The position numbers were made by a program, and so were the translations under genes. Below are positions 22,421-33,407 of a stretch of DNA of 64,000 nt, piece by piece. The notes under the pieces are model-generated. The model searched no databases, was not told the origin of the DNA, and saw only the letters and a program-made list of their open reading frames with translations. The DNA lies in contig NW_027305505.1 in NCBI RefSeq assembly GCF_039555335.1, positions 996,001-1,060,000 on the forward strand, given 5' to 3'. The first letter of the stretch is position 1, and every line of letters starts with the position of its first letter. Origin of the DNA: Amphiura filiformis (lineage: Eukaryota; Echinodermata; Ophiuroidea; Amphilepidida; Amphiuridae).

Positions 22421-23560
22421 GGGAAGGAGTGGGTGAAGCTGCTCCTGTGGGATATATAGCCCTTCCCCCACGTGCTCGACCCCCGGGGTCCGCCGTGATA
22501 TTTTAGACATTTAGGACTTGTACTTTTAGCCTATATAGGTACATTTTAGTCACATTTCCCCTTAAACCAACCCCCACGATCTACTGATCGTAGCTACTTC
22601 CAAGAGCTAATGTTTAATTAAGCATGCAATGATGAAAGAGGGTGATACTTAATAGGGATTCATTTTAGTGCACACAATCGCAGTATGGTGGTGCAAGATG
22701 CACATTTTGCATACATTGACATATCTTTATTGACCCTATACAAGTGGTCACATTTAATGAAAAAAATAATCATTTTACTTAATGAAGTGTTTTAGCGCCC
22801 TCAACGGCGTTTTTTTCTTTTCAATCACTGACGCTTTAGTTCTTTATATTTGATTTTTAAATTGCGTGCAATTTGCTTTCATAATGATTTACTAATAAAT
22901 CATTAGAGTGTTGATCAATTGTATAGTTTATTTAAAAGAATATTCGACTTTCCCAAAATGGTCTATGTGCATTGACGTAAGCGGGCGTGAACATTGCACA
23001 TCAGAGGACATGATACGTGAAAAACGCAAAATCGATTAAAAGCTCTTTATTTGAATAGTATTTAACCCATCATCTGATATGTGTATTAGGGCGTGTCTGA
23101 CCTCCTTCCCTGAAAATTTGAGCTTAATTGTGATGGAAATAAAGAAACTATGGTCTATTGGTGTTTTGCAAAATTTCATCAAAATAAACATTTCATGCAT
23201 GTTAGGTCTTAATATAAGACAACTTCATTTTTTCGTCAGGTGGTTGCATAGGGTCATTTTATAATCAGTAGTAGAGTTATGATGCTAAAATATCAAAATA
23301 ACAATTAAACTATGTATTTCTGTCTAATTTGTACCTGAACATCATCTATAAAGATCAATTAACAGGCCATCACTTTTGGTCCCTAACAGTGTCCACTAAT
23401 GGCCAATACTTAATAAAAATAACAAATTTTGCTTATACGATTATCGTAGATCAAATTTAATGTGTTTATAAGAATGGCAATTGTTTATTATGTATAATTA
23501 CCTTTTTATTTGATTAAAATCGGTTAATAAATAAAGAAAATAGCACAAATTTAAATTTAA
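22421..23560. other. AT-rich sequence with relics of the GGACAT/TTGACGTAAG repeat
   Basis: No gene recognised. GCATTGACGTAAGCGG at about 22970 and TGGTCCCTAACAGTGTCC at about 23380 resemble the foldback repeat near 17300, so this stretch probably belongs to the same repeat family as the following microsatellite. Confidence 0.45.
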
Positions 23561-23562
23561 GG

Positions 23563-23568
23563 ACCATT

Positions 23569-23664
<96 letters not shown>
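23563..23664. repeat. (TAG)n microsatellite with TTAAGGACCAT flank
   Basis: About 31 uninterrupted TAG triplets. The left flank TTAAGGACCATTG is the reverse complement of the flank of the (GTA)n run at 17175-17272, so both are the same microsatellite-bearing repeat in opposite orientation. Confidence 0.95.
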
Positions 23665-26100
23665 TTGCTTGGATTTTCATTTAGCCGAGACTCATGGGAC
23701 ACATTGAGAACAAATATAATACACACCTGTAAGTTCTTGATCGTCGCCTGTGCCTTTATTCTCATCTTCTGTTGTACTTTGTATATTGTAAGCTGAAAGA
23801 AAGAAACATACATTACGAATCAGTGAAATATTATTTTGCTTCTGATAATGACCTTTTAGCTCCGATTGTAATATGGTACATCATACAATGTATAAATGTT
23901 TTAAGTCCAATTTATAATGTGTCAAAATATATTGCAAACATATTCTTTAATACCATCTTGCCAATATTTTATATAAAAGGTATTTAATAATAAAATATAA
24001 TGCAACTGCATGAAATTTGTTCACAAGAGTTGTCGATCGCAATATTTGACATTGAACATGGTTATTCAGCTTAAACTAATGATGTTCAAATGTCTTGACT
24101 GTAAAATGCTCTTTATAAAATGGTCAACATCAACATAAAGCTTTCAAACGGAAGCTCGAACACTTGCCTAATGAGATACACAACATTTAGTTGGTATGAG
24201 TGATGCTAATGCTTTTCAATGAAAAATACATTCATATCAAGTTCGGTATTAGAATAATTACACAGGTTTTCTTTCAAAAGTAATTAAGATATTGACACCA
24301 AATTTGGAGCCGTAAGAGTTTCTATCATTATGCTTTACTACACACAATATGGATAGGTAATGATCAAATTTGAGGACTGGTCACTAAAACATCTTAAAAT
24401 CATATTTTGGCCCTATTTAAGTTCACTAATCGTCCCTTTAACTGTAAAAAAGTTAAGTATCAAAATGGAAATTGTTTCCATGACAATTGGCTTATTGGCT
24501 ATAGAAGCACGGTATTCAAAGCCTTCTTGAAGATATTAGATTCTAAATATGTAAGAAAATCTGAAACCCACGGTATGCAGTCTTGTAAACTGAATAAAGA
24601 GATAGAAGTGATTTTCTTATTATACTGCATACCTTCCGTATACAAATGTCAATGATAATTAAACTATTGAACGATGGACTGACGAATAGTATTGTCTTTA
24701 ATTGTGCTATTAACTGTGCGCATAATTGATATACCAGCTTCTATTGTTATGCATGGTCGCGATACATGTTGAAATCAGCACAATTCAGAGATACACCTTT
24801 TTGCTATGGAATTATTTTCTCGGTCAAATATAAACCAATATTTTTTTTCCTTCAGTAATGTTAGTTAAAAACTAATATAATTCGCTAAAGAAAGATATGT
24901 CCAACCTCTGTAAGGCACATCGTGTGGGTCTATATACAATTGCTTAGAAGCGATGGGAACACACACACTTTTGGTCTCTCTTCAAAAGTTCACTAATTTT
25001 ATGGTCAATCATCTTCCTCTTGGATACATTTTATATTGTGCAGTTGTACTTGACTTCAAGATCATTTTGATGTACTTTTTGTACTTTGGAATCACCTAGT
25101 TTGGATATATGGATGATTTTTTGTTTAAATATTTGACCATCATCTGACTGTGTTCATCTGATATATACTACCCCACTCTACACTGTACTATTGTGAAACT
25201 TGTATTTTGTCCTTCATTTATTTTCTACTTTGACTACCAGTGTGCACCTTACATTTTGTCCACACTAAATTGGATTTGAATATGATGAACTTTGTTTACA
25301 CTTGAAACTGAGTAACTTTGTTTAACTTGTTTATTTTGCTAAATATCACCAACCAACCAGTGCCATCATGAATCTAACCAATTTGACTAAGAGTACTGTG
25401 AAGAGACGTTTAACTTCTTTTCAAGATATTAGAGACTTTGCGGAATGAAGTTAGTTTAACTGGAACGGCAACTTCAGAAATATCGATTGGATTTCTTGCT
25501 CAAATTAACTCCAACGCGAACGTATGGTTGGTTACTGCAACAACAGCGTCTTGTCGCTTAAACGCGGGACATGTGTATCAATGTGCGTTCAAAAGAAGGG
25601 CATGTGTAAGAGATAACCGACTACATCCAAATGTCTCTCTTTTCTTTAGTCATGTGGTTATTAGTCCCACTTCAAGACAAAAGACTCTACCTTAAGAGCT
25701 TCGTTTGAGTAAACATGAATGAACTCGCGATACCACTCAACATGGATTATGTCGGGACCCAGAGTTAATCTCCTTATCTCCTTATCATATTATTTTGAAA
25801 CTAGCTAGCTATACGTTTCAATTAATATTCTTACGATAGTTATAGGCCTATATATATTATATTATTTAATAAATGCTCGTCAGCTTTGTCAATTTCATAT
25901 TCCAATTTACTTTGCAAAGCCTAATGAAATACATATTCTTTATTTCTTTCCCCTCCTTCTGAATCTCTCTCCCCCTTCCCCTCCTGTTTCCTCTTCCCTA
26001 CCTTCTCCTTATTTTCCCCTCCTTCTCCCCTCTATCTGTACTCGCTCTCTCTAACTTGACCCTCCTATAATTACCCACTCGCACTCCTGTTTCCCCCTCC
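23665..26100. other. Unassigned AT-rich sequence
   Basis: No conserved coding region recognised. Frames of 60-85 codons are scattered without family features. A pyrimidine-rich stretch of CTCTCC/CCCCTCC lies at 25945-26110. Confidence 0.45.
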
Positions 26101-26827
26101 CCAGTGATTTTGTCAGGGTTTTTCTGTTAGGAGGGCGTGGGCCGATTCTCAAAGGGAAACGTTTTTACAAAAATGGGCTTTAAATGGCAGAAAAAGGCCT
26201 AAAAGCGTAAAATATCACGGCGGCCAGCATCCAAAAGGGGAGGGTCAAGAAGGAAGACAAGGTGTCCCACGGGGGAGCCCCCCCCTTGGCTACCAGCAAA
26301 GCACCCCCCTGTCCACTTCCAATGCCCTCCCTCTCCTCCTCCCTACCCCCTCTCTTACTAGGCACAACCTATGACATGTTATATATAAAAATGTTATGCA
26401 CCTGCTTTACTCTTCCAGAAGAAGTATCGTATACTGCTGGCTCAAGTAAAACCAAGTCAAGCTAACAACTTGGTTCCGCAAACTGATTTGGTGTACGCCA
26501 TGAGCACACACAAAAGTATATAGCAAGTGTGACGTTTGGAACAAAAATTATTTTGATCTAATTCAATCAATAATTTTCAGCAACATGTAGCATGTTTTTT
26601 ACCCAACCAAATTAGATTTCCAATAATTGGTCTATTAACTGGATAATACATAAGTGGTAATTATGTAGTCTATGAGGAAATAGGCAAACTATTGTTCTAA
26701 ATTATGACGTATTTCATCATAATTTACGGCACACTATAGATTCTCGCGTTAACTTTAACTTCAAGCGGCTTTAATGGCAGAGTGGTTTTGAATACATAAT
26801 CCCCTATAATCCTCTAGACGTTAAAGT
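26101..26827. other. Unassigned repeat-like sequence
   Basis: Short C-rich and G-rich tracts (GGGGGAGCCCCCCCC near 26272) resemble the debris of interspersed repeats. Nothing is assignable. Confidence 0.35.
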
Positions 26828-27069
26828 TTGTGGTTTCTAACTTCATTTCGCAAGGTCTCTAGTATGTCATATCTGTCATTCCCTGGGTTTCCATCAGAAG
26901 AAATCTTTGACAATTCAACATGGAAAGTAGTTCCCAGATCGCTATCAACAACTGTTGCAGTAAACCTCATCTTCTATGAAAAACGTGTTGCTGAATTGGC
27001 ACAAAGTTATGGAGAACCAGAAAGGAAAGGGACTCGTCATGGAGGTATCTTTCTTCAGGTGTTCAGTAT

Positions 27070-27103
<34 letters not shown>

Positions 27104-27554
27104 CTCGATTGAGACAGTAACTGTCACATGCTACCCTTCTACAACAAGGCTCTCCGTTCAGGGAACTTTACATTATCTTTGGGTGGATACTGTATTGAAT
27201 GACATACATGATATAATCATGCACGATGGACCTAGCACAGATGGGTCCCAATCATTTGACTTAGGTCTTGGGGCCAATGGAAATAGCAATGCCAGAAATG
27301 ATGATGATAACACGCTTAGTAGTGATGATGAAGTAGACGTTTCTTCACCAATAACTTCAACTCCAGTACTCAAAGATGTGAAAACTACAAGTCCTGGGGC
27401 TTTAACAGTATCAACAGCACTTGAAACTACTGGCACTGCACCAAGCAAAGATGCCATAATCAGTGAACTTAGGCAGCAAGTAAACAAACTAACAGATGAA
27501 AACAAACTACTAAAAACTCAACTAAATGAACAATGTGACAGATTTGCTAAATAG
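26828..27554 (+). pseudogene. ORF with acidic run and C-terminal coiled coil, frame broken at a GAT repeat
   Basis: The 192-codon frame 26976-27554 has an Asp run from a (GAT)n tract (about 27073-27102), then TVTVTCYPSTTRLSVQGTLH, acidic/serine-rich sequence, and a C-terminal heptad-like stretch (ISELRQQVNKLTDENKLL) suggesting a coiled coil. Just upstream, another frame (26828-27073) has ELAQSYGEPERKGTRHGG and ends in a stop exactly where the repeat begins. The two probably belong together, with a slip at the repeat. The beta-strand-like plus coiled-coil pattern would suit a retroelement ORF1 or a transposon accessory protein, but I cannot name the family. Confidence 0.4.
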
Positions 27555-27897
27555 TAAGTTCACTCCTGTAGTTATATCAGCCAAGTCAGCATCTACATGT
27601 ATACCTAGCCATACCCCGCCATTCCTCTTCATCACAGTTCTTTCACAGTCTTGGATGTGGAGGACGTTTCCCCTCAACAAAGAGAATACAGTTCTACAGC
27701 TGTTCCCAGTACTCAGAGTATGACAAGAGTAAGAACATAACCCTGAAAGTCTCAGGTCACCCAGACAACCAGCTCAATCACTTAGGCAACCAAGACCAAG
27801 TGCTTCACCACACCACTCTTCGTCATACATAAATTCTCCCAGCTACATTTCCCTAACATAATATAAAATAAAAACAAAAGGAAATTTAGTTCGGCTG

Positions 27898-27984
27898 AGG
27901 TGGGGCTCGAACCAACGCTGCACTGCGCCGCTATCATGTATACAGTATCGACATATTACCAGTGCCTTTACCGTTCGGCCACCT
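27898..27984 (-). repeat. tRNA-like sequence with long variable arm (SINE head or tRNA pseudogene)
   Basis: On the minus strand AGGTGG and CCACCT close a 6-bp acceptor-like stem 87 nt apart. TGGCCGAACGG fits the A box and GGTTCGAGCC the B box, and the length suits a Leu/Ser-type tRNA with a long variable arm. The anticodon stem does not fold properly, so a pseudogene or SINE promoter is more likely than a working tRNA. Confidence 0.5.
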
Positions 27985-27999
27985 GACTTGTTGGTGCCA

Positions 28000-28452
28000 T
28001 CTTGAAAATTTGAAGATATAATCGCAACTTCATTACTTCAACATACCACGTGACAAGCAAAGACATATTTTGGAATTTTATCTGCTTAAAAAACATTAAT
28101 GTGTATTATAATAGAGCTACCATTATTAATATTGTTGAATTCTCAAGCGCATACAGACAATTAATACGAGGGGCCTATGATACATACACAATACATAAAT
28201 CGATTTTGATTTCGGCAACGTGCTCGGCTCAGGACATCGCGTCAGTTGCGAGGTATGGAGCCCAGTCAGTCTAACATTTGGCTTGTAAGACGGTCTGAAT
28301 TTTTGCAATTGATAGGAAAAGTCCACGTAGGTCCCCAAAGTTTCTTTTAGATATTAAAAGATTAATTTCCCATAAAGACGAAACAGTAATCTTTAGTCGC
28401 GACCTCAATCACCATCAATCCAGTGTTAATTTTGACTAAATTCAGAAAATAT
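28000..28452. other. Unassigned sequence left of the gypsy LTR
   Basis: No gene recognised. The last bases GAAAATAT precede the LTR tip. The matching target duplication cannot be checked, because the far end of the element is missing. Confidence 0.4.
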
Positions 28453-28824
28453 TGTAGCGGAACCGGCCTTCGGTATCTATGGTAGCGATTGGCAAAGTAA
28501 GGCTTAGGATATTGTGGGTGTACGAACCATATCGTACCTGACACTGGCAAATGAAAGACTCTCAGACTCAGACAGATATGAGAACATTAGGCTCAACACC
28601 TTTATTGGGCTTCGGGCTGATCCAAGATCGGAGTGGAATCAGGAGCGGAAAGCGGCGGGTTGGATGCTTAGAAGAGAGGGAGAAGCTAATTGACCAGTCA
28701 TCAACCAACTACACTCACGGCTACAGACAGACTGGCCCAGAGTGCTATTGCACCCCGCTTATATAGCCAATGAAACCACGTGACTGAAGGAGGCCCTCTC
28801 TCGTCAATATCCATTTCCGCCACA
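28453..28824 (-). repeat. 3' LTR of the gypsy element (372 bp)
   Basis: On the minus strand it starts TGTGGCGGAA and ends TTCCGCTACA, the TG...CA form with imperfect 10-bp inverted tips. It contains TATATAAG (about 28767-28760), a CACGTG E-box upstream of it (28777-28782), and AATAAA (28606-28601) about 160 bases further on, as expected for U3-R-U5. The polypurine tract lies directly upstream. No second copy is visible in the window, so identity between LTRs cannot be used to date it. Confidence 0.85.
28759..28767 (-). promoter_or_regulatory. TATA box in the LTR U3 region
   Basis: CTATATAAG on the minus strand, about 57 bases into the LTR, followed by a GC-rich start region. With the AATAAA downstream it fits transcription of the element from the LTR. 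Confidence 0.6.
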
Positions 28825-28840
28825 CACTCCCCTCCCCAAA
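28825..28840 (-). promoter_or_regulatory. Polypurine tract
   Basis: Minus-strand TTTGGGGAGGGGAGTG immediately adjoins the LTR tip TGTGGCGG. RNase-resistant purine tracts at this place prime plus-strand DNA synthesis in LTR retroelements. Confidence 0.8.
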
Positions 28841-30212
28841 CCGATCGTACATAGTCGGGCCAGGGCGGAAAATGGGCGGTGATTGTATTTCAGAGCTGAT
28901 CAAATCACACGCAACTGAATCGTTCCGACTCAGGAAGGATCGTTCACTTTCGCCTACTCGGAGCGGGGATCACCAAAAGAGCCAAACAACGACATGCAAA
29001 AGCATGCGGGAGGATACGAACATGGAACGGGATCAGCCATGATCGTGCATTACCCTCACCAGTGCTCATACACATTGCTCTCAGATTCAATCGGTGCTCC
29101 GCAGATCCAAAATACGGAGTAAATGATGTTTCCTTAAAAAACTATCATCTTTATATTAAAAGATACCTTTCAACACTTTATAACATATAAAAATGTGGGA
29201 AAATTAACTGAATTTTCCAAAATATCTCTAACAAGTAATTTGGCATATCCAAAACATATTAGCATCAACTTTAAAATTACTCGTTGTCATGCTTTGTGAT
29301 ATTGAATTGTTAAACAAAGCAGTTCTAAATAACTTCACAGCATGTAACCTGTATGACATTATAATTAGAAATCCGGAGTCGCCATAAAAGAACTGTATCA
29401 TTGCTCCGGTACAAAGCATTTTCGCTGGTTTGTAATACCAATGATCATAAAAAAAATGTGTTTTACTGTCACGATTACATGTGTATTTAGTTCACACGCA
29501 AATAATAGGAGTAACCATTTACTCCTTCACGGAGCCATCACATCAAAGAAAGAGCCGGCCAGCGATAAGCAAGAACACAGGCTAACGATCCTCGCTAGTG
29601 CACATACCACTCACCGGTAGACTCCCCCTCCGATCCGACGAATTTCCATCCGGAGCAACAATGTATCCTATTATCATTTAAAAGCAATATATCATACAAA
29701 ATCAACCAGATTAGTTGTTTTAACAAAATGCATGGTCATGTCCTATAAGTACTTTACAAAATAGTACAACATACAAAAATCTGAACATTGTAACTTCTAT
29801 ACAATCATGATAAGCTATGCAGTATAATGTAACATATGCTATATACATATGCTATTTACATCTTTGCCCTGTTTTAATTTTAATTTGGTAAAATAGTTTT
29901 GGTACGCATACATTATAACGATCCTATGTAACGGACTGACTCCGAAATTCCGGAGTTTGTTTTTGTACCAATTATTTCAATGATCAAGGATTATTATAAC
30001 ATTGTAAAATTACTTAATGTTATGGATTAGAAAGGTGTAGATGGGGATGAAAAAATGTATGTAGTGATATGTGGACGGATGATAAATGAGATGAATGGAA
30101 TGGAAAAAATGGAAATGAACAATTTAAATATATCAGCGGCACTCAATTATGACATGAATTATTGTAATACATAACTTTGGGAGCTCTAGATGCATGGTTT
30201 TAGTTCATAGTT
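28841..30212 (-). other. Long 3' noncoding region of the gypsy element
   Basis: About 1.37 kb between the accessory ORF stop and the polypurine tract, AT-rich, with scattered CTCCGGA motifs shared with the coding part (for example near 29365, 29640 and 29950). No long frame. Confidence 0.6.
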
Positions 30213-30842
30213 TTACTCAAAAATATACTCTCTGGTGATGGTCTCCGTAATTCGCACCAGTTTTCCGCTGCGCCCTCCAACATCTGCAAGATGACACATT
30301 GGGAGAAGCCCGGAGGCTCCTGATGCTCCTGGTACCTCCCTTGGCTGCTCCGTAATAGTACTGGTAGTAGCTGTAGTACTAGTAGTCGCGGAGGATGCCG
30401 GAGTCTTGGACTTACGCGCTCTCTTCTTTGGCGATATCCCAATTTCACTCGTTCCGTCAGATTGTGCTTGGCTGGCGGCCTGATTCTGAAGAGATTTTGA
30501 AGAAATAGTTACTGCGGGAGTTACTGGCATTTCCGACATCTCAACCTCTTCCACTTCTTCTATATCCGCCTCCGAATGCTGTGCAGTATAATGTACTCTC
30601 AGATCCGAGCGTCTCGAGAACAACCGTGCCGGGCTTAACGGGCATGCATACCTGTACGTTACCGGCCCATGGAAGTTGCGCTGATGCCGTAAGAGGTTGT
30701 GTCTATGGGCGAATCTCCGGTCACATTGTGGGCATTGTATTTGGTTAGGTGCCATTGCCTCTCGTCGGGGTGAATACGTCGCCAGCGTTCCTTGTGGCCT
30801 GTAGTCCGGATTTACTCGAGCTGTATGTTTTGTGCGGACCAT
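30213..30842 (-). CDS. Gypsy accessory protein: histone-H3-tail-like N terminus plus C2H2 zinc fingers
   Basis: The open frame runs from 30953, but I prefer the ATG at 30842 (209 residues), because the protein then begins MVRTKHTAR, close to the histone H3 start (ARTKQTAR) with the K4 and R8 equivalents kept and a later LAT also matched. A canonical zinc finger follows, CPQCDRRFAHRHNLLRHQR (C-x2-C-x12-H-x4-H). A second, degenerate finger has CPLS where CxxC is expected but retains H-x4-H. An acidic patch (EVEEVEMSEM), a basic patch (SPKKRARKSK) that could be a nuclear signal, and a Thr/Ser-rich tail come next. The frame is intact while gag-pol is broken. It sits after integrase, where env lies in other elements. 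It could bind DNA or H3-tail readers; function is inference. Confidence 0.7.
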   Translation of the reverse strand: MVRTKHTARVNPDYRPQGTLATYSPRREAMAPNQIQCPQCDRRFAHRHNLLRHQRNFHGPVTYRYACPLSPARLFSRRSDLRVHYTAQHSEADIEEVEEVEMSEMPVTPAVTISSKSLQNQAASQAQSDGTSEIGISPKKRARKSKTPASSATTSTTATTSTITEQPREVPGASGASGLLPMCHLADVGGRSGKLVRITETITREYIFE

Positions 30843-31169
30843 CTGTGTTTTACATGAGGACTGGGAATATCGTACGGCACGTCTGACACCCAAGAAGCAA
30901 CTGAGTTCAAAACGGCATGGCGTCTTAATGTATTTACTACAGAGTAACGTCACACTCCTGATGCACGCCCTCTATCAGAATAGGGATTCATAGCATATCT
31001 CGGAGCCACTGAGTTATGCGCCGGATTTCCGGAGCGTAAAATAATTTGTGCGCCGGAGCATATGAGTCATTAATATCTTGGAGTAACTATGCGCCAGATT
31101 TCCGGAGCTGCATATATTTGAGCATCGGAGCCTGAAGATCACATTTTGTTTAATTTTTCAACCAGTTTC

Positions 31170-31616
31170 TTAATTGTTCGCCTTAGTATGGTTTGAGTCT
31201 TCGACTTTGGGCTTCGACTGTGGCGATTTCTGTATTCTGTATACAACATCAGATAACTTAGTTGTAACTAAGTAGGGTCCATCCCACTTGAATTGTAGCT
31301 TTGGACGTCGTCCTTTCTTCCTGACTTCCTGATGTAGCCATACAAAAGACTCTACTTGAATAGGTTGTGTTATGATACCTCTGTCATAGTTCCTTTTCTG
31401 TCTCTTCGCTGCTTGTTGTACGTTTTCTCTAGCTCTGTCGTGTACAGCTCTTAAATTGTTTCGCATTGCTTGAGCATAATCTGTCTTAAACACTTTATCT
31501 GTTTCTGGCTCGACCGGAGTTGATGATATATATATCGGGAGTTCCATCTCCATTCCGTACAACATAGCATGTGGAGTTTCAGAGGTTGATTCCTGCACGG
31601 AGCTTCTGTATGCCAT
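31170..31616 (-). pseudogene. Gypsy integrase C-terminal part
   Basis: Contains AYRSSVQESTSETPHAMLYG, the usual end of the integrase core, then a basic stretch and KWDGPYLVTTKLSDVVYRIQ, the GPF/GPY-type module that binds DNA. No chromodomain is seen. It is out of frame with the preceding core by a shift at about 31625-31640. Confidence 0.88.
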
Positions 31617-31885
31617 AAGAGCGAAAGGTAAAACAGGACTGCAATTGTATTCAGCATAGTTCTGTTGAATCGTTCTATGAAGCCATCTGACTTGGGGTTC
31701 AGTGGCGTAGTCCGTGTTTTATCTATTCCAAGCAATGAACATACCTTTGCCATGACTTTGCTTTCAAAGTTTCTCCCTTGGTCACTGTGACGAATTATTG
31801 GACATCCGTGCCGACATATCCACTCATGTGTTAACTTATTTGCACGGGTGACTGCTTCCTGATCCGGTATATAATATGCGTCCAC
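31451..31885 (-). pseudogene. Gypsy integrase catalytic core
   Basis: Carries the second and third acidic residues of the DDE triad (RHSDQGRNFES and NPKSDGFIERFNRTM); the first lies in the preceding frame (RIAMDILGP). It is separated from that frame only by a TAG at 31891-31889 in the same phase. The enzyme would insert element DNA into the genome. The tail of this frame after about 31640 is out of frame. Confidence 0.9.
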
Positions 31886-31888
31886 CCA

Positions 31889-33397
31889 CTAGGAAAAGTA
31901 GTCTCCGACAACAAGAATGTAACGATTACATGTCGGAGTTATGGGAAGGGGACCAAGGATATCCATGGCTATTCTCTGTCCCGGATGTCCTGCTATGTCT
32001 TGTTGTAGCTTGGCTTTTCTTCTTGTAGAAGGTGATTTCCGTTTGGCACAAATATCACATTTTCGGAGCCAAGAACGAATGTCACTGCTAACTCCAAACC
32101 AGTAGAATCTTTCGTTCAGCTTGTTCCTGTTTTTTTTTTTGGAGTTGTGCAATTCTTCAAGCACAGTCTGTTTATACTTCTCTGACATAATTAACTGCCA
32201 CTTTATGCCTTTACCATCATTAGACTCCCATCGTCGATACAATTGACCTTCTTTCAGCTCTATTCGGTCCCATTCTAGATAATAGACCTTAGCAGCTTTT
32301 GACAATGGTGATACTACTGCATATTCCGGTTTCTTGTTTAATTCCTTGGTCGTCCAAAGCCATGACAAATCGGAATCATTGATCTGCGCATTTTTCATTT
32401 CTTCATTCGTCCATTTTAGTACAGGACAAATGGCTCTTACTTTTCTTGTTTGGTTTACTTGGCTGTCTGTTACTGATCCGGAGCTGTTTTTAAAAACGGA
32501 TGCTGTTCTATGCTTGCTTGCTAATTGATCTGAGTCGTTACAACTGGTTAAAACAGATCGCTCAGTAGCACTTAGTTGATCCGTTTGTTCACTTATATTC
32601 GTCGGAGCAGCTTTACTGTATGTCTGTTTATTTGGTACTATCCCCGGACTTGCTCCGAAAGGGCTCCCATTGCTTGTGTTAGTCGAGTCATGATCACCGT
32701 ATTGCTGCGGGTGATGGTTGTCCTCTTGTCGTCCTTCTCCGGAGCTCGGAGCACTATTTTGCTCCGGGGGAAATTGGCAAGATTTATTCGACATTATAAT
32801 GTCTCTTTTTGGCTCCGGCTCCTCTTCTATTGGAGGAGTGGTTTTGCTCTCGGAGTCGCTCCTATTACATCGAGAGCAAGGTTTTCTGGATAGAGAATCG
32901 GCGTTTTGGTGGCTCTTCCCGGCGCGATGTATGATTTCATAGTCGTATTCTCCAAGTTTCTGTACCCACCTAGCCACTTGACCCTCCGGATTTCGAAAGT
33001 TGATAAGCCAACGGAGTGATCCGTGGTCAGTGCGGATCGTAAAGTGTCTGACATATAAGTACGGTCTGAAGTACCGAACAAAGAAGACTACTGCCAGTAG
33101 CTCTCTTCGTGTGACACAGTAATTCCTTTGAGCTCTCGTGAGCGTTTTGCTGGCATAAGCAATAACCTTTTCCTGACCGTTCTGTTCTTGGGAGAGCACA
33201 GCTTCTATCCCGTATGCACTAGCGTCCGTGTCAAGAATGAATTGGCCGGAGTATGTAGGATATGCTAAAACAGGACTTGTTGTTAAACACTGCTTCAATG
33301 CAAGGAAAGCCTCTTCGCAACTTTTTGTCCAATTGAATGCGATGTTCTTCTGTGTCAAGCGGTTTAGTGGTCTAGCAATATCACAGAAGCTCTTCAC
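31889..33397 (-). pseudogene. Gypsy RNase H, hydrophilic spacer and integrase zinc domain
   Basis: 502 residues. RNase H: LDTDAS (Asp56/58), Glu99, TDHGSLRWL (Asp124) and NADSLS (Asp167). Residues about 172-320 form a Ser/Asn/Gln/Glu-rich spacer of unusual length. After it come WDRIELKEGQLYRRW and the integrase HHCC domain, with LH (417) and CDIC (447-450). The second histidine is missing, apparently through a deletion at a K/N-rich run (plus-strand T run at about 32129-32141). The frame ends with the first integrase aspartate (MDILGP, 479) and a TAG. It is shifted by one base from the reverse transcriptase frame. Confidence 0.9.
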
Positions 33398-33407
33398 ATA
33401 CCTTCTT

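Noticed and set aside
23498-23813. Poly-leucine and poly-threonine proteins
   Set aside because: Translation of the (TAG)n microsatellite.
32576-32942. Plus-strand frames within the gypsy element
   Set aside because: They are antisense to the RNase H-integrase frame with its clear catalytic motifs.
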